From assembly GCF_000423205.1 (NCBI RefSeq), contig NZ_AUHN01000009.1, positions 186,001-250,000 on the forward strand: a stretch of 64,000 nt of DNA, in the 5' to 3' direction. Positions within the stretch are counted from its first letter, which is position 1. Every line of letters starts with the position of its first letter. Source of the DNA: Jonesia quinghaiensis DSM 15701. Lineage in GTDB: Bacteria > Actinomycetota > Actinomycetes > Actinomycetales > Cellulomonadaceae. The position numbers were made by a program, and so were the translations under genes. Below, piece after piece: positions 8,753 through 17,270 of this stretch. The notes beneath the pieces are model-generated. The model was not told the origin of the DNA. It worked only from the letters and a program-made list of their open reading frames with translations, and searched no databases.

Positions 8753-10284
8753 CAGACTCGTTCCTTTTCCTTGGTCATGAGTTCCATCAAGCTTTCTTGG
8801 GTTGCATGCTCTTTGGGCACGCAACCAGTGATCGTTCCAGCTGACAGGGTGTAAATGCGGTCACAGATACCCAGCAACTCCGGCAACTCTGAGGAGATCA
8901 CCAGGACGGCTTTACCTTGATCTGCCAATTTGTTAATAATCGTGTAGATCTCGTACTTCGCACCAACGTCGATGCCTCGAGTTGGCTCATCAAGAATCAG
9001 CAGCTCAGGGTCAGTGAACATCCACTTAGCGAGAACAACCTTTTGCTGATTACCACCGGAGAGCTTGCCCACAAGCGCGTGAACGTTGGGGGTCTTGGTG
9101 CGCAACGAGGTGCGGTATTCTTCAGCAACTTTGAGTTCTTCGTTGCTATTCACCCATCCACCGCGGGAGATTTTGGACAGACCAGCTGCCGTGGTGTTGG
9201 TTTTAATGTCCTGAATGAGGTTCAGTCCATAGCGTTTACGGTCTTCAGAGACGTAGGCGATGCCAACATCAATCGCATCAGACACGGTCTTCAGATTTAC
9301 TGGTTTGCCGTGCATACGAACGGTGCCGCTGATCTTCGAGCCATATGAACGTCCAAAAACGCTCATGGCGAGCTCAGTACGCCCCGCCCCCATCAACCCT
9401 GCAATACCGACGATCTCGCCTTTGTTGACATGCAGGCTTGCATTGTCGACGATGACGCGGTCATGTTGCGTGGGGTGATGAACAGTCCAGTCCTCAATAG
9501 CGAAGATTTCTTCGCCCACTGAACTCACGTGTTCGGGGTATCGGTTTTCCAGGTCTCGGCCGACCATGCCGCGAATAATGCGATCCTGCGTGAACTCAGG
9601 TCCGACCTTCAGCGTTTCAATGGTTTTCCCATCACGGATGATGGTGGTCGAGTCTGCAATGTCAGTGATCTCATTGAGTTTGTGGGAGATCATAATGCAG
9701 GTGATGCCCTGTCCCCTGAGGTGACGGAGCAGGTCAAGAAGGTGCGCGGAGTCTGAGTCATTCAGTGCCGCAGTGGGTTCATCAAGAATGAGGATCTTGA
9801 CGCGCTTAGAGAGCGCTTTGGCAATTTCAATCAGTTGTTGCTTGCCCACACCCAGTTGGTTTACCGGAGTGGTTGGGTTCTCCGACAATCCAACGCGTGC
9901 GAGCAGTTTGGCCGCCTCGGCGTTGGTTTTGTCCCAGTCAATGAGCCCACGTGTTTTCTGTTCGTTACCGAGGAAGATGTTCTCAGCAACTGACAAGTAA
10001 GGGATGAGTGCGAGTTCTTGGTGGATGATAACGATCCCGCGCGCTTCGGAGTCATTAATAGATCCGAACTCACCGAGTTTACCGTCAAAATGGATTTCTC
10101 CTTGGTACGTTCCGTGTGGGTACACGCCGGACAGTACCTTCATCAGGGTAGATTTTCCCGCGCCGTTTTCGCCGCAGATGGCGTGAATCTCTCCGCGTTG
10201 CACACTGAGATTTACGTCATCGAGCGCCTTGACACCGGGGAACGTCTTGGTGATCGAGCGCATCTCTAGGATGTTGTCGCTCAT
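8752..10284 (-). CDS. gguA: Multiple-monosaccharide ABC transporter ATP-binding protein, GguA/MmsA type
   Basis: 510 residues with two fused ABC ATPase domains, as in XylG/RbsA/GguA. First domain: Walker [10 protein letters not shown] near residue 40, Walker [11 protein letters not shown] near 165. Second domain: atypical Walker A region (GLMGAGRTE near 290), signature LSGGNQQKV near 408 and Walker [12 protein letters not shown] near 430. The degenerate second P-loop (R in place of K) is usual for this family. Start ATG 10284 is preceded by GAAGGAGGG. Separated from the binding protein by 86 bases holding a strong hairpin. Confidence 0.92.
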   Translation of the reverse strand: MSDNILEMRSITKTFPGVKALDDVNLSVQRGEIHAICGENGAGKSTLMKVLSGVYPHGTYQGEIHFDGKLGEFGSINDSEARGIVIIHQELALIPYLSVAENIFLGNEQKTRGLIDWDKTNAEAAKLLARVGLSENPTTPVNQLGVGKQQLIEIAKALSKRVKILILDEPTAALNDSDSAHLLDLLRHLRGQGITCIMISHKLNEITDIADSTTIIRDGKTIETLKVGPEFTQDRIIRGMVGRDLENRYPEHVSSVGEEIFAIEDWTVHHPTQHDRVIVDNASLHVNKGEIVGIAGLMGAGRTELAMSVFGRSYGSKISGTVRMHGKPVNLKTVSDAIDVGIAYVSEDRKRYGLNLIQDIKTNTTAAGLSKISRGGWVNSNEELKVAEEYRTSLRTKTPNVHALVGKLSGGNQQKVVLAKWMFTDPELLILDEPTRGIDVGAKYEIYTIINKLADQGKAVLVISSELPELLGICDRIYTLSAGTITGCVPKEHATQESLMELMTKEKERV

Positions 10285-10333
10285 GCTACCCGTCCCTCCT
10301 TCATTGGTGGGTCACTGAATTAATAGGGTGGTG

Positions 10334-10364
10334 CTGGGCCGGGCAGCGCTGCTGCCCGGCCCAG
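10334..10364 (-). promoter_or_regulatory. Intercistronic hairpin between binding protein and ATPase genes
   Basis: Perfect 14-bp GC-rich stem (CTGGGCCGGGCAGC) with a GCT loop, 7 bases after the binding-protein stop. There is no T tract following it on the minus strand. Such hairpins commonly protect the upstream mRNA or cause partial termination, giving binding protein in excess over membrane subunits (known for other ABC operons; inferred here). Confidence 0.65.
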
Positions 10365-10370
10365 TGGATA

Positions 10371-11507
10371 TTACTGGCCTGCGTCGACTTGAGCCTGGGT
10401 GTAGTACCCAGAGTCAACGAGGAGTGCTGCAATGTTGTCCTTGTAGACAATGTCTGACTCAAGGAGGAAGGATGGGACATCCTTGACACCGTTGTTGTAG
10501 CTGGTGGTGTCGTTTGGCTCTGGGATGCTTCCTTCAAGGAAGGTGCTTGCTGCGTCAACGGCCTGGTCAGCGAGCTTGCGGGTGTCCTTGAAGATGGTGG
10601 CGAACTGCACGCCATCGTTGATGAGCTTCACAGATGCGATTTCTGCATCCTGTCCGGTGATGACAGGCATCTCGTCAGTTGCGTAACCAGCACCTTCGAG
10701 TGCGGAGATGATTCCACGGGAGATCCCATCGAATGGTGACAGAACGCCGTCAACCTTGTCACCTGAGTTGTAGGTCGAGGTGAGGAGGTTTTCCATGCGC
10801 TTCTGTGCTTCATCCTGGCTCCACCGCTGCGTTGCCACGGCACCGAACTCGCTCTGGCCAGACTGGACAACGAGGGTTTCGTCATCAATGTATGGCTGGA
10901 GAGTCTTCATCGCACCGTTGAAGAAGAAGGTTGCGTTGTTGTCGTCTGGTGAACCAGCGAACAACTCAACATTGAATGGACCTTCAGCATCGCCTTCGGA
11001 GCCATCTTCATTCATCAGACCAAGACCAACGAGAAGTGAGGTGGCCTGCTGGACACCGACGTTTTCGTTGTCGAAGGTGACGTAGAAGTCTACGTTCTCG
11101 TTACCGTTGATGAGGCGGTCGTATGCAATGACGGGGATGTTTGCAGCCCCAGCGGCATCGAGTTGGGTGGAAAGTGCGGTGCCGTCGATCGAGGCGATGA
11201 TCAGGGCGTCAACGCCCTTGGTGACCATCTGGTCGATCTGCTCTTGCTGGGTTGGGATGTCGTCGTCAGCGAACTGAAGATCAACCTGGTAGCCGGCGTT
11301 TTCGAGGCCCGACTTGACAGCGTCACCGTCAGCGATCCAACGCTCTGATGTTTGGGTAGGCATTGCTACACCAACGACGAGCTCGCTGGGGTCTTTGTCT
11401 GCCGTGTCGTTGTTCGTACCACTGCCTGCACCTTCCCCGCCACATGCTGCGAGTCCTAGTGTCAGTGTGAGTCCTGCTGCAATCGCAGTGAACTTCCTGC
11501 TGATCAT
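10371..11507 (-). CDS. Sugar-binding lipoprotein of the GguAB transporter (ChvE-like)
   Basis: 378 residues. Signal peptide with lipobox LAAC (lipid Cys 22), then a type-I periplasmic-binding fold with the ChvE/MmsA-type motifs GVAMPTQTSERW, IPTQQEQIDQM, DALIIASIDGTALS and IPVIAYDRL. First gene of the operon with gguA and gguB. I use ATG 11507 because AGGAGGAG precedes it; a frame extension to 11528 exists. It is strongly similar along its length to the second binding protein at 13478-14623, with the same hinge and ligand-site motifs, indicating a duplication. It tethers to the outer face of the membrane and delivers a monosaccharide. Confidence 0.92.
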   Translation of the reverse strand: MISRKFTAIAAGLTLTLGLAACGGEGAGSGTNNDTADKDPSELVVGVAMPTQTSERWIADGDAVKSGLENAGYQVDLQFADDDIPTQQEQIDQMVTKGVDALIIASIDGTALSTQLDAAGAANIPVIAYDRLINGNENVDFYVTFDNENVGVQQATSLLVGLGLMNEDGSEGDAEGPFNVELFAGSPDDNNATFFFNGAMKTLQPYIDDETLVVQSGQSEFGAVATQRWSQDEAQKRMENLLTSTYNSGDKVDGVLSPFDGISRGIISALEGAGYATDEMPVITGQDAEIASVKLINDGVQFATIFKDTRKLADQAVDAASTFLEGSIPEPNDTTSYNNGVKDVPSFLLESDIVYKDNIAALLVDSGYYTQAQVDAGQ

Positions 11508-11677
11508 TTCTCCTCCTTGAGAAAACATCCTGTCAAAGGGTGGGTGCGAGTGGGATGTCAGCGTTGACTCCTAAAGTTCGGGCGCCATCGCCTTGCGTCA
11601 CCTGTTTAGAGGTGACTGTCTCACTCGCGGTATGTCTTGAGACTCTTACAGAGTGACGCACCAATCACGTTGAGTCA

Positions 11678-11697
11678 ACTTCTTGAAGACAAGAAGT
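11678..11697. promoter_or_regulatory. Palindromic operator-like element, copy 1
   Basis: ACTTCTTG-AAGA-CAAGAAGT, an 8-bp inverted repeat. Its 15-base core TCTTGAAGACAAGAA (11681-11695) recurs exactly at 11888-11902. It lies about 170 bases upstream of the binding-protein start. Binding protein unknown. Confidence 0.55.
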
Positions 11698-11884
11698 GGT
11701 TTCATTTCGATAACGGCCCAACCTCGAGTCTTTTAGGTGTTTTGAGGCTTTCGCGAGCGAGGGGGTGACGAAACCACAAAACGCAGCCACTTTCACCCAG
11801 TAACGGCACAATCTGGCGGCCCTGCAGGTCACAGTGTTGTTTACCGGTATTTCATGACCGAGACAGGGAACTGGACCTTTGTAC

Positions 11885-11904
11885 AAGTCTTGAAGACAAG
11901 AAAC
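11885..11904. promoter_or_regulatory. Palindromic operator-like element, copy 2
   Basis: AAGTCTTG-AAGA-CAAGAAAC; the same 15-base core as copy 1, 207 bases away in the same orientation, between the GguAB operon promoter and the GH43 terminator. Two spaced copies of a palindrome suggest repression by looping or a tandem site (inference). Confidence 0.5.
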
Positions 11905-11919
11905 TTTATGAACGCAAAA

Positions 11920-11951
11920 CAGCGGGCACCGGCGATAACCGGTGCCCGCTG
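11920..11951 (-). terminator. Terminator of the 12004-13275 GH43 gene
   Basis: Perfect 13-bp stem CAGCGGGCACCGG with a six-base loop, followed on the minus strand by GTTTTGCGTT. Confidence 0.8.
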
Positions 11952-12003
11952 GAAGGTAACGCAGCGACGAGTGAGGTGAGGACTCTAGGACCTCAGTCCT
12001 CCA

Positions 12004-13275
12004 CTATGGGGTGAAGCGCGCACCTCCCCCAAGGAGTGCATCGATCTCAGACCACGTGGTGTCAAGGTGCACACCGGCGTGTTCAAGTGGCTCGAGAACG
12101 ATGCGAACATCGTCGCTGTGTACAACCCGAAACTGCGTTGAGGCGATCGTCGCAGCATCGGAAAGGGACTCTTCGACCATGAGCGGAGCAAGGGAAGGTT
12201 GCCCGCCGCCCTGGGGGGCGGCGGACAACACGGTTCCGCTAGGACCAACACAGCGAACTGGAACAACGCCATCGCCAACTGGGACACCAAACTGGGGGAA
12301 ACCGTTCGCATCCCAGTACACATGCTGTACTCGTGCGTGACGGTTGGGGTCAAACAAGGGGTTTCCGTCAATGTCTCGGTAAGACCGCGCGTGGTACACC
12401 ATCACGTCGTTTCCCTGAGCATCGATAGTGAACGAGTTATGCCCTGGACCATAAGAGCTCGTTGCATCGTGCGAGGTAAAAACAGGTTCTTGCGCTTTGT
12501 GCCAAGACTGCGGGTCCAACAAGTCAGCGTTGGCATCGGCCCACAGCAGCCCCATGCAGTAATTGTGGTCGGTGGCGCTGGCTGAGTAAGTGATGAACAC
12601 TCGTCCGTGACGGACAATGACTGCCGCACCTTCGTTGACGCGGTAGCCAATAATTTCCCAGGGAAGCTCGGGGGTTGTCAGCAGCACAGGTTCCGAACCA
12701 AGAGTAAAGGGATCAGTCATGCGTGCAATGTAGAGGTCTGAGTTAATGACCTGTTCCTCAGGTGTCTCTTCTGGCTGCAAGGGTCGCTGTGCCCACACGT
12801 AGTAGAGCTCGCCTTGGTGCTGGAAGACCGTGCCGTCCAGTGAGAACTCATCCCATGTCGAATGGATGCGCCGGGGCTGGGACCATTGCGCAGTGCGCGG
12901 GTCATCACCAATCCCCTCAATCACATACATGCGAATGCGGAATGGCTTATCTGCGTGCCCTGCTGTGTAGTACACATACCACCGCCCATTGAGGCGGTGT
13001 AGTTCAGGCGCCCAGATGTTGCCGCCCATGTCACCAACTGTCGGGCGGGTCCAGACAACAACCTCAGGGGCATCTCGGAGATCATCGATTGTGGCAGCAC
13101 CGCGAATGACGATTTTATCGAAATCCGGGTAAGAAGCAGTGAAATAGCACATCTCCCCTTCGTTAATAACCCACGGATCTGCACGGCATTCAACCACAGG
13201 ATTTGCGGGCATGCTCTGAACGAGGGCGGTATTGCGCTCCAGTAATTCGCCTGGTGCCGGCTGCGTGATTGCCAT
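12004..13275 (-). CDS. Glycoside hydrolase family 43, probable arabinofuranosidase, cytoplasmic
   Basis: 423 residues, no signal peptide. GH43 propeller with the general base in CRADPWV (Asp 33), pKa-modulating Asp in FSLDGTVF (about 147) and general acid Glu in YRVNEGAAV (about 215); YGPGHNSF follows near 290. The pattern resembles exo-acting alpha-L-arabinofuranosidases of the family more than the 355-1731 enzyme does (judged by eye). The last hundred residues after GVPVGDG form a short extra domain I cannot name. Monocistronic by context: own operators at 13302 and 13379 and own terminator. It would release arabinose for AraA. Confidence 0.83.
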   Translation of the reverse strand: MAITQPAPGELLERNTALVQSMPANPVVECRADPWVINEGEMCYFTASYPDFDKIVIRGAATIDDLRDAPEVVVWTRPTVGDMGGNIWAPELHRLNGRWYVYYTAGHADKPFRIRMYVIEGIGDDPRTAQWSQPRRIHSTWDEFSLDGTVFQHQGELYYVWAQRPLQPEETPEEQVINSDLYIARMTDPFTLGSEPVLLTTPELPWEIIGYRVNEGAAVIVRHGRVFITYSASATDHNYCMGLLWADANADLLDPQSWHKAQEPVFTSHDATSSYGPGHNSFTIDAQGNDVMVYHARSYRDIDGNPLFDPNRHARVQHVYWDANGFPQFGVPVGDGVVPVRCVGPSGTVLSAAPQGGGQPSLAPLMVEESLSDAATIASTQFRVVHSDDVRIVLEPLEHAGVHLDTTWSEIDALLGGGARFTP

Positions 13276-13301
13276 TGTTTTTCCTTCGCTCCCTAACGTC
13301 C

Positions 13302-13318
13302 CTACATCGATGTAGAAA
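13302..13318. promoter_or_regulatory. LacI-type operator, copy 1, upstream of GH43
   Basis: CTACATCGATGTAG, a perfect 14-bp palindrome with central CG, starting 27 bases upstream of the GH43 start. With the following AAA the string TACATCGATGTAGAAA recurs at 13379-13394. Architecture fits a LacI-family repressor, two of which are encoded in this region. Confidence 0.7.
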
Positions 13319-13378
13319 CCGGTGAAAAAAATGCAGCAGCCCGCGCGAGACTGCTTCTTCGATCGCTATGACCATTTT

Positions 13379-13394
13379 TACATCGATGTAGAAA
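13379..13394. promoter_or_regulatory. LacI-type operator, copy 2, upstream of GH43
   Basis: TACATCGATGTAGAAA, same 16 bases and orientation as at 13303-13318, spacing 76 bases, roughly seven helical turns, so both can face one side of the DNA. Perfect 12-bp palindrome core. Confidence 0.68.
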
Positions 13395-13404
13395 TCTGAC
13401 AAGA

Positions 13405-13460
13405 GTGTGGGTTCCTGAGTTTGCACCTTCACATAAAGGCTTTACCTCAGGAACCCGCAC
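13405..13460 (-). terminator. Possible terminator after the second sugar-binding protein
   Basis: Inverted repeat GGGTTCCTGAG / CTCAGGAACCC with a 26-base loop, 18 bases downstream of the 13478-14623 gene on the minus strand. The long loop makes it less typical than others here. Confidence 0.45.
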
Positions 13461-13477
13461 CTCGGTTAACAGCAGTG

Positions 13478-14623
13478 TTAGTCAGAACTACCGGAATCCA
13501 CTTCAGACTGGCTGTAGTAGCCAGAATCTACGAGCAACGCACTAAGATTTTCCGCCGTCACCACGTCAGACTCCAGCAAGTAAGACGGTACAACTTTCAT
13601 CCCGTTGTCATAGGTCTCAGTGTCATTAGGCTCTGGTTCACCGCCCTCAAGCAGCACAGTGGCAGAGTCCACTGCGGTGTCCGCGAGCTTCCTGGTGTCT
13701 TTGAAAATCGAGGAGTACTGCCACCCTTCGGCAATCCACTTTGCGGACGCTAGTTCGGCATCTTGGCCAGTCACCACAGGAATATCCTCGAGCCCGTACC
13801 CGCCACCCTGCAGAGCTGTAATCGCACCGCGCGCCAAAGCATCATTTGCCGCAAGGATGCCCTGAATTTGCTCCTGCTGATAGGTGGACGTCAACAAGTC
13901 ATCCATGCGCGATTGAGCTTTTGCTTGGTCCCAGCCTTGAATAGCCACCTGCCCAAAGTCAGTTTGCCCTGACGCGACATCCAACACACCACTATCGATG
14001 TATGGCTGCAGCACGCTCATTGCCCCGTCAAAGAAGAACTTGGCATTGTTGTCGTCGGGTGAGCCAGCGAAGAGTTCCACCATAAATGGCCCTTCTTCTC
14101 CTGTTGCTTCTCCCTCAGCATCAAGAACACCGAGTCCCGCGAGGAGTGAGGTGCCTTGTTGTTGCCCAACAGCAAAGTTGTCAAAGGTAACGTAGAAATC
14201 GACGTTTGGTGACCCTGTGAGAAGCCGATCATAGGCAATCACGGGTATGCCACTCGCCTCTGCAGCATCAAGCTGCGTGGATAGTGACGCGCCATCAATA
14301 GACGCCAAGATCAGCACGTCAACACCCTTGGTGATCATTTGATCAATCTGTTCTTGCTGGGTAGGGATGTCATTGCCAGCAAACTGCAGGTCCACCGCGT
14401 ACCCTGCAGCCTCCAATCCCTGCGTGACGGCTGCACCATCAGCCTGCCAGCGCTCCAGCGTCTGCTCTGGCATCGCAACACCAACAGTCTTCGATTCCCC
14501 CGCAGAACCACCACCTTCGGGAGGTGTTGATGTTTGCCCACCGGCACCGTCACCCGAGCAGGCTCCAAGCGCTACAGCCATTGTGGCAATGGTTGCCACG
14601 CTGAGAATTCTCTTCATTGACAT
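13478..14623 (-). CDS. Second ChvE-like sugar-binding lipoprotein, without its own permease
   Basis: 381 residues, lipobox LGAC (lipid Cys 22), preceded by AAGGAG five bases before ATG 14623. Same family and motifs as the 10371-11507 protein (GVAMPEQTLERW, IPTQQEQIDQM, DVLILASIDGASLS, IPVIAYDRL), differing mainly in the linker after the lipid Cys and in scattered positions. No ATPase or permease gene adjoins it; it is flanked by GH43 and araA. The simplest reading is a second specificity for the GguAB channel: a high-affinity arabinose receptor or a different pentose (inference). A palindrome at 14728-14739 sits in its promoter region. Confidence 0.9.
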   Translation of the reverse strand: MSMKRILSVATIATMAVALGACSGDGAGGQTSTPPEGGGSAGESKTVGVAMPEQTLERWQADGAAVTQGLEAAGYAVDLQFAGNDIPTQQEQIDQMITKGVDVLILASIDGASLSTQLDAAEASGIPVIAYDRLLTGSPNVDFYVTFDNFAVGQQQGTSLLAGLGVLDAEGEATGEEGPFMVELFAGSPDDNNAKFFFDGAMSVLQPYIDSGVLDVASGQTDFGQVAIQGWDQAKAQSRMDDLLTSTYQQEQIQGILAANDALARGAITALQGGGYGLEDIPVVTGQDAELASAKWIAEGWQYSSIFKDTRKLADTAVDSATVLLEGGEPEPNDTETYDNGMKVVPSYLLESDVVTAENLSALLVDSGYYSQSEVDSGSSD

Positions 14624-14725
14624 TGATTCTCCTTGAAACGTCGTTGTTCACTCCGGAGTGTTCCGCGGCCACAGTGGGCAAACCCACCACCGACCTGCCA
14701 TTAGTTTTTCCGCTGTACTAATAAA

Positions 14726-14742
14726 TGTCAATCGATTGAACA
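14726..14742. promoter_or_regulatory. Operator-like palindrome upstream of the second binding protein
   Basis: TGTCAATCGATTGAACA, with a perfect 12-bp core TCAATCGATTGA, about 105 bases upstream of the start. Shares the ATCGAT centre with the sites at 13302 and 13379 but has different arms, so it may be read by another LacI-type protein. The remaining bases of the 308-base gap show only the araA terminator. Confidence 0.5.
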
Positions 14743-14853
14743 ATACTGTTACCGTCTGGTGACCTCACTCCCCTCCCTCTCCCGATGAACCTGCACAAGA
14801 GCGCACGATAGCCACCAAGCGCCCTGCTAAGCGGGCACACGCACACGAACGAC

Positions 14854-14885
14854 AGCGGGGTGTGAGCACATGCTCACACCCCGCT
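14854..14885 (-). terminator. Terminator of the araBDA operon
   Basis: Perfect 15-bp stem AGCGGGGTGTGAGCA around CA, 47 bases downstream of the araA stop. T-rich stretch after it is weak. Confidence 0.75.
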
Positions 14886-14931
14886 ACGAAGGCCTAGGCC
14901 TTATCTTCCACACACCACATGAGGAAACTTG

Positions 14932-16440
14932 TTAGAACCCCTGAGCCAAACGGTAGTACGCCTGGTTCCAGCGCAACTCCTGAGCGAACTCGCGGATCTT
15001 TGTGTTCTCATCGATCACAACAAGCTCAGTCTGAGCGATTTGCGCAAAGTCCAACCACGTTTCGAGGCTGGCAGCAGTGTCCATGCAGGTGTGGTGGGCC
15101 GCACCGGTCAGCAACCATGCCTGCGTTGACACCTTGAAGTTTGGCTCTGGGCGCCATACAGCACGAGCAACGGGCAAGTTAGGCAGTTCGGCAGGTGCCT
15201 CAACGTTCTCCACCACGTTCACAACGAGACGGAACCGCTCACGCATGTCAGACATCGCCACAACCACGGCGGGCCCTGGATCTGCGGTGAAGACCAAACG
15301 TACTGGGTCTTCCTTGCCACCAATGCCAAGTGGGTGCACCTCAAGGCGTGGCTTAGCCGTAGTCAGTGAGGGGCAGACCTCAAGCATGTGCGCACCGAGG
15401 ATCAGTTCATTACCGGGGGTGAGGTCGTAGGTGTAGTCCTCCATGAGCGACGCGCCACCTGGGAGGCCGTATCCCATCACCTTTGCGATGCGCACCAAGA
15501 CTGCCGTTTTCCAGTCACCTTCAGCACCGAAACCGTACCCATCGGCCATGAGGCGTTGCACAGCAAGGCCCGGGAGCTGACGCAGCGCGCCAAGGTCTTC
15601 GAAGTTCGTGGTGAATGCGCCGAAGCCGCCTTCTTCCAAGAACCCGCGCAATGCGATTTCTTGCGCTGCACCGTAACGTAGCGAGTCGTGGCGTTCAGCG
15701 CCACGGCGAAGTTGCTCGTCCGCGTCGTAGAGTTCTTCATACTCGGCGACAAGCGCATCAATGGCTGATTCTTCGACAGCGTCAACAGCTGCGACCAGCT
15801 CATTAACAGGCCAGGTGTTGACTGAGACACCAAGAGAGATCTCAGCTTCAGTTTTGTCGCCTTCGGTCACTGCGACGTTGCGCATGTTGTCACCAAAACG
15901 TGCGACGCGCATCGAACGAGCAGCATTCCAACCAGCTGCTGCCCGAGCCCACGCAGCAATGTCACTGATGACTGATTCGTCGCTGGGGTGCCCTGAGACG
16001 ATCTTGCGCTGTACGTTCATGCGCGACTGGATGTACGCGAACTCACGGTCACCGTGAGCAGCCTGGTTGAGGTTCATGAAGTCCATGTCGATGGTTGCCC
16101 ACGGCAACTCAACATTGGCTTGGGTGTGCAGGTGAAGGAGGGGTACCTTCAGCGCATCCAAGCCGCGGATCCACATTTTCGCTGGTGAAAAGGTGTGCAT
16201 CCACGCGACGAGACCCACGCAAGAGTCATCTGCGTTGGCGTCCAGCATGGCCCGGCGGATCGAGTCTGAGTCCTTGAGGACTGGCTTCCACACCACCTTG
16301 ACGGGGATGGCGTCAGCCCCGTCAATGATGTCAACGAGGGCTTGGGATTGCTGGGCAACCTGGGCGAGTGTTTCTTCGCCGTAGAGGTCTTGCGATCCGG
16401 TGAGGAACCAGATCTCTTTACCCTCAAATGGGTTCTTCAT
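14932..16440 (-). CDS. araA: L-arabinose isomerase
   Basis: Converts L-arabinose to L-ribulose, Mn-dependent, cytoplasmic. 502 residues, the usual length. The start [20 protein letters not shown] is diagnostic; the catalytic region with GEGDWKTA-like sequence ([14 protein letters not shown] near 307-320) and the metal-site His residues ([17 protein letters not shown] near 449) are present. AAGGAC precedes the ATG. Last gene of araB-araD-araA, 67 bases after araD. Confidence 0.97.
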   Translation of the reverse strand: MKNPFEGKEIWFLTGSQDLYGEETLAQVAQQSQALVDIIDGADAIPVKVVWKPVLKDSDSIRRAMLDANADDSCVGLVAWMHTFSPAKMWIRGLDALKVPLLHLHTQANVELPWATIDMDFMNLNQAAHGDREFAYIQSRMNVQRKIVSGHPSDESVISDIAAWARAAAGWNAARSMRVARFGDNMRNVAVTEGDKTEAEISLGVSVNTWPVNELVAAVDAVEESAIDALVAEYEELYDADEQLRRGAERHDSLRYGAAQEIALRGFLEEGGFGAFTTNFEDLGALRQLPGLAVQRLMADGYGFGAEGDWKTAVLVRIAKVMGYGLPGGASLMEDYTYDLTPGNELILGAHMLEVCPSLTTAKPRLEVHPLGIGGKEDPVRLVFTADPGPAVVVAMSDMRERFRLVVNVVENVEAPAELPNLPVARAVWRPEPNFKVSTQAWLLTGAAHHTCMDTAASLETWLDFAQIAQTELVVIDENTKIREFAQELRWNQAYYRLAQGF

Positions 16441-16507
16441 AGTGTGTGTCCTTGCGTTGGTGAGTGAGAGGTATCTACTTCAGGTGGTGCAGTAACACGC
16501 CGATGCG

Positions 16508-17245
16508 TCACTGACCGTAAACGTTCTGGTAGCGGTCGAACAGCCGATCGATGTCTGCCTGGCCGATGCGCCCAGGCTCGCCAAGTTGGCGGGAAATGTG
16601 CACGGTACGAGCTACTTCCTCAACCATGACGGCAGCTTTCACGGCGTCTTTTGCGTCTTTACCAATGGTGAAGGGGCCGTGGTTGCGCATCAGGACTGCG
16701 CGGCTACGCGAGTCCCGCAGTGTTTCGACGATTCCTTGACCGATGGAGTCATCGCCAATGAGCGCAAATGGCCCCACGGGGATATCCCCACCGAACTCAT
16801 CCGCCATCATCGTCAAGACGCATGGGATGGGTTCTGCCCGAGCAGCCCAAGCGGTGGCATAGGTGGAGTGAGTGTGAACTACTCCGTTGACACCTGGCAT
16901 GTTGCGGTACACGTACGCGTGTGCGGCAGTGTCAGATGATGGTGCTTTGTCACCGTCGATGAGGTTGCCGTCGAGGTCGCACACCACCATCTTCTCTGGG
17001 GTGAGTTCGTCGTAGGTGACCCCCGATGGTTTGATCACCAACAGGTCCGCACTCTTCAACCGTTGCGAGACATTCCCGGCTGTCCACACGACAAGTTCCC
17101 ATTTGGGGAGTTCTGCGTGCAGGTCCGAGACAATTTTGCGCACGGCGGCGATTTCGTCGAGAACTTCTTGGCTATACCCCGCAAGCCCAGGGGCGGCGGT
17201 TGCGGTGCGCGCTGGTGCGGCACCAGATTCTTCGGTACTGAACAT
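16508..17245 (-). CDS. araD: L-ribulose-5-phosphate 4-epimerase
   Basis: 245 residues, class II aldolase fold. Converts L-ribulose 5-phosphate to D-xylulose 5-phosphate. Motifs: TAGNVSQR, KPSGVTYDEL, SSDTAAHAYVY, zinc-binding VVHTHSTYATAWA and MRNHGPFTIGKD. The first 25 residues (Ala-rich, before SQEVLDEIAAVRK) exceed the E. coli enzyme. AAGGAA lies before the ATG. It starts 25 bases after the araB stop. Confidence 0.95.
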   Translation of the reverse strand: MFSTEESGAAPARTATAAPGLAGYSQEVLDEIAAVRKIVSDLHAELPKWELVVWTAGNVSQRLKSADLLVIKPSGVTYDELTPEKMVVCDLDGNLIDGDKAPSSDTAAHAYVYRNMPGVNGVVHTHSTYATAWAARAEPIPCVLTMMADEFGGDIPVGPFALIGDDSIGQGIVETLRDSRSRAVLMRNHGPFTIGKDAKDAVKAAVMVEEVARTVHISRQLGEPGRIGQADIDRLFDRYQNVYGQ

Positions 17246-17270
17246 GAGGTTCCTTACGTGATGGTCGTAT

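Larger units (their letters stand above)
11508..12003. other. Non-coding region upstream of the GguAB operon
   Basis: About 496 bases without a credible gene. It holds two near-identical palindromic elements (11678-11697 and 11885-11904), a partial third (GTCTTGAGAC at 11634-11643), a short palindrome GTTGAGTCAAC at 11669-11679, and the terminator of the GH43 gene at 11920-11951. An open frame of 73 codons here has no homologue-like features. Confidence 0.6.

Noticed and set aside
11665-11886. Open frame of 73 codons on the minus strand upstream of the GguAB operon
   Set aside because: No ribosome site, no recognisable pattern, and it spans the palindromic elements; region is better read as regulatory.
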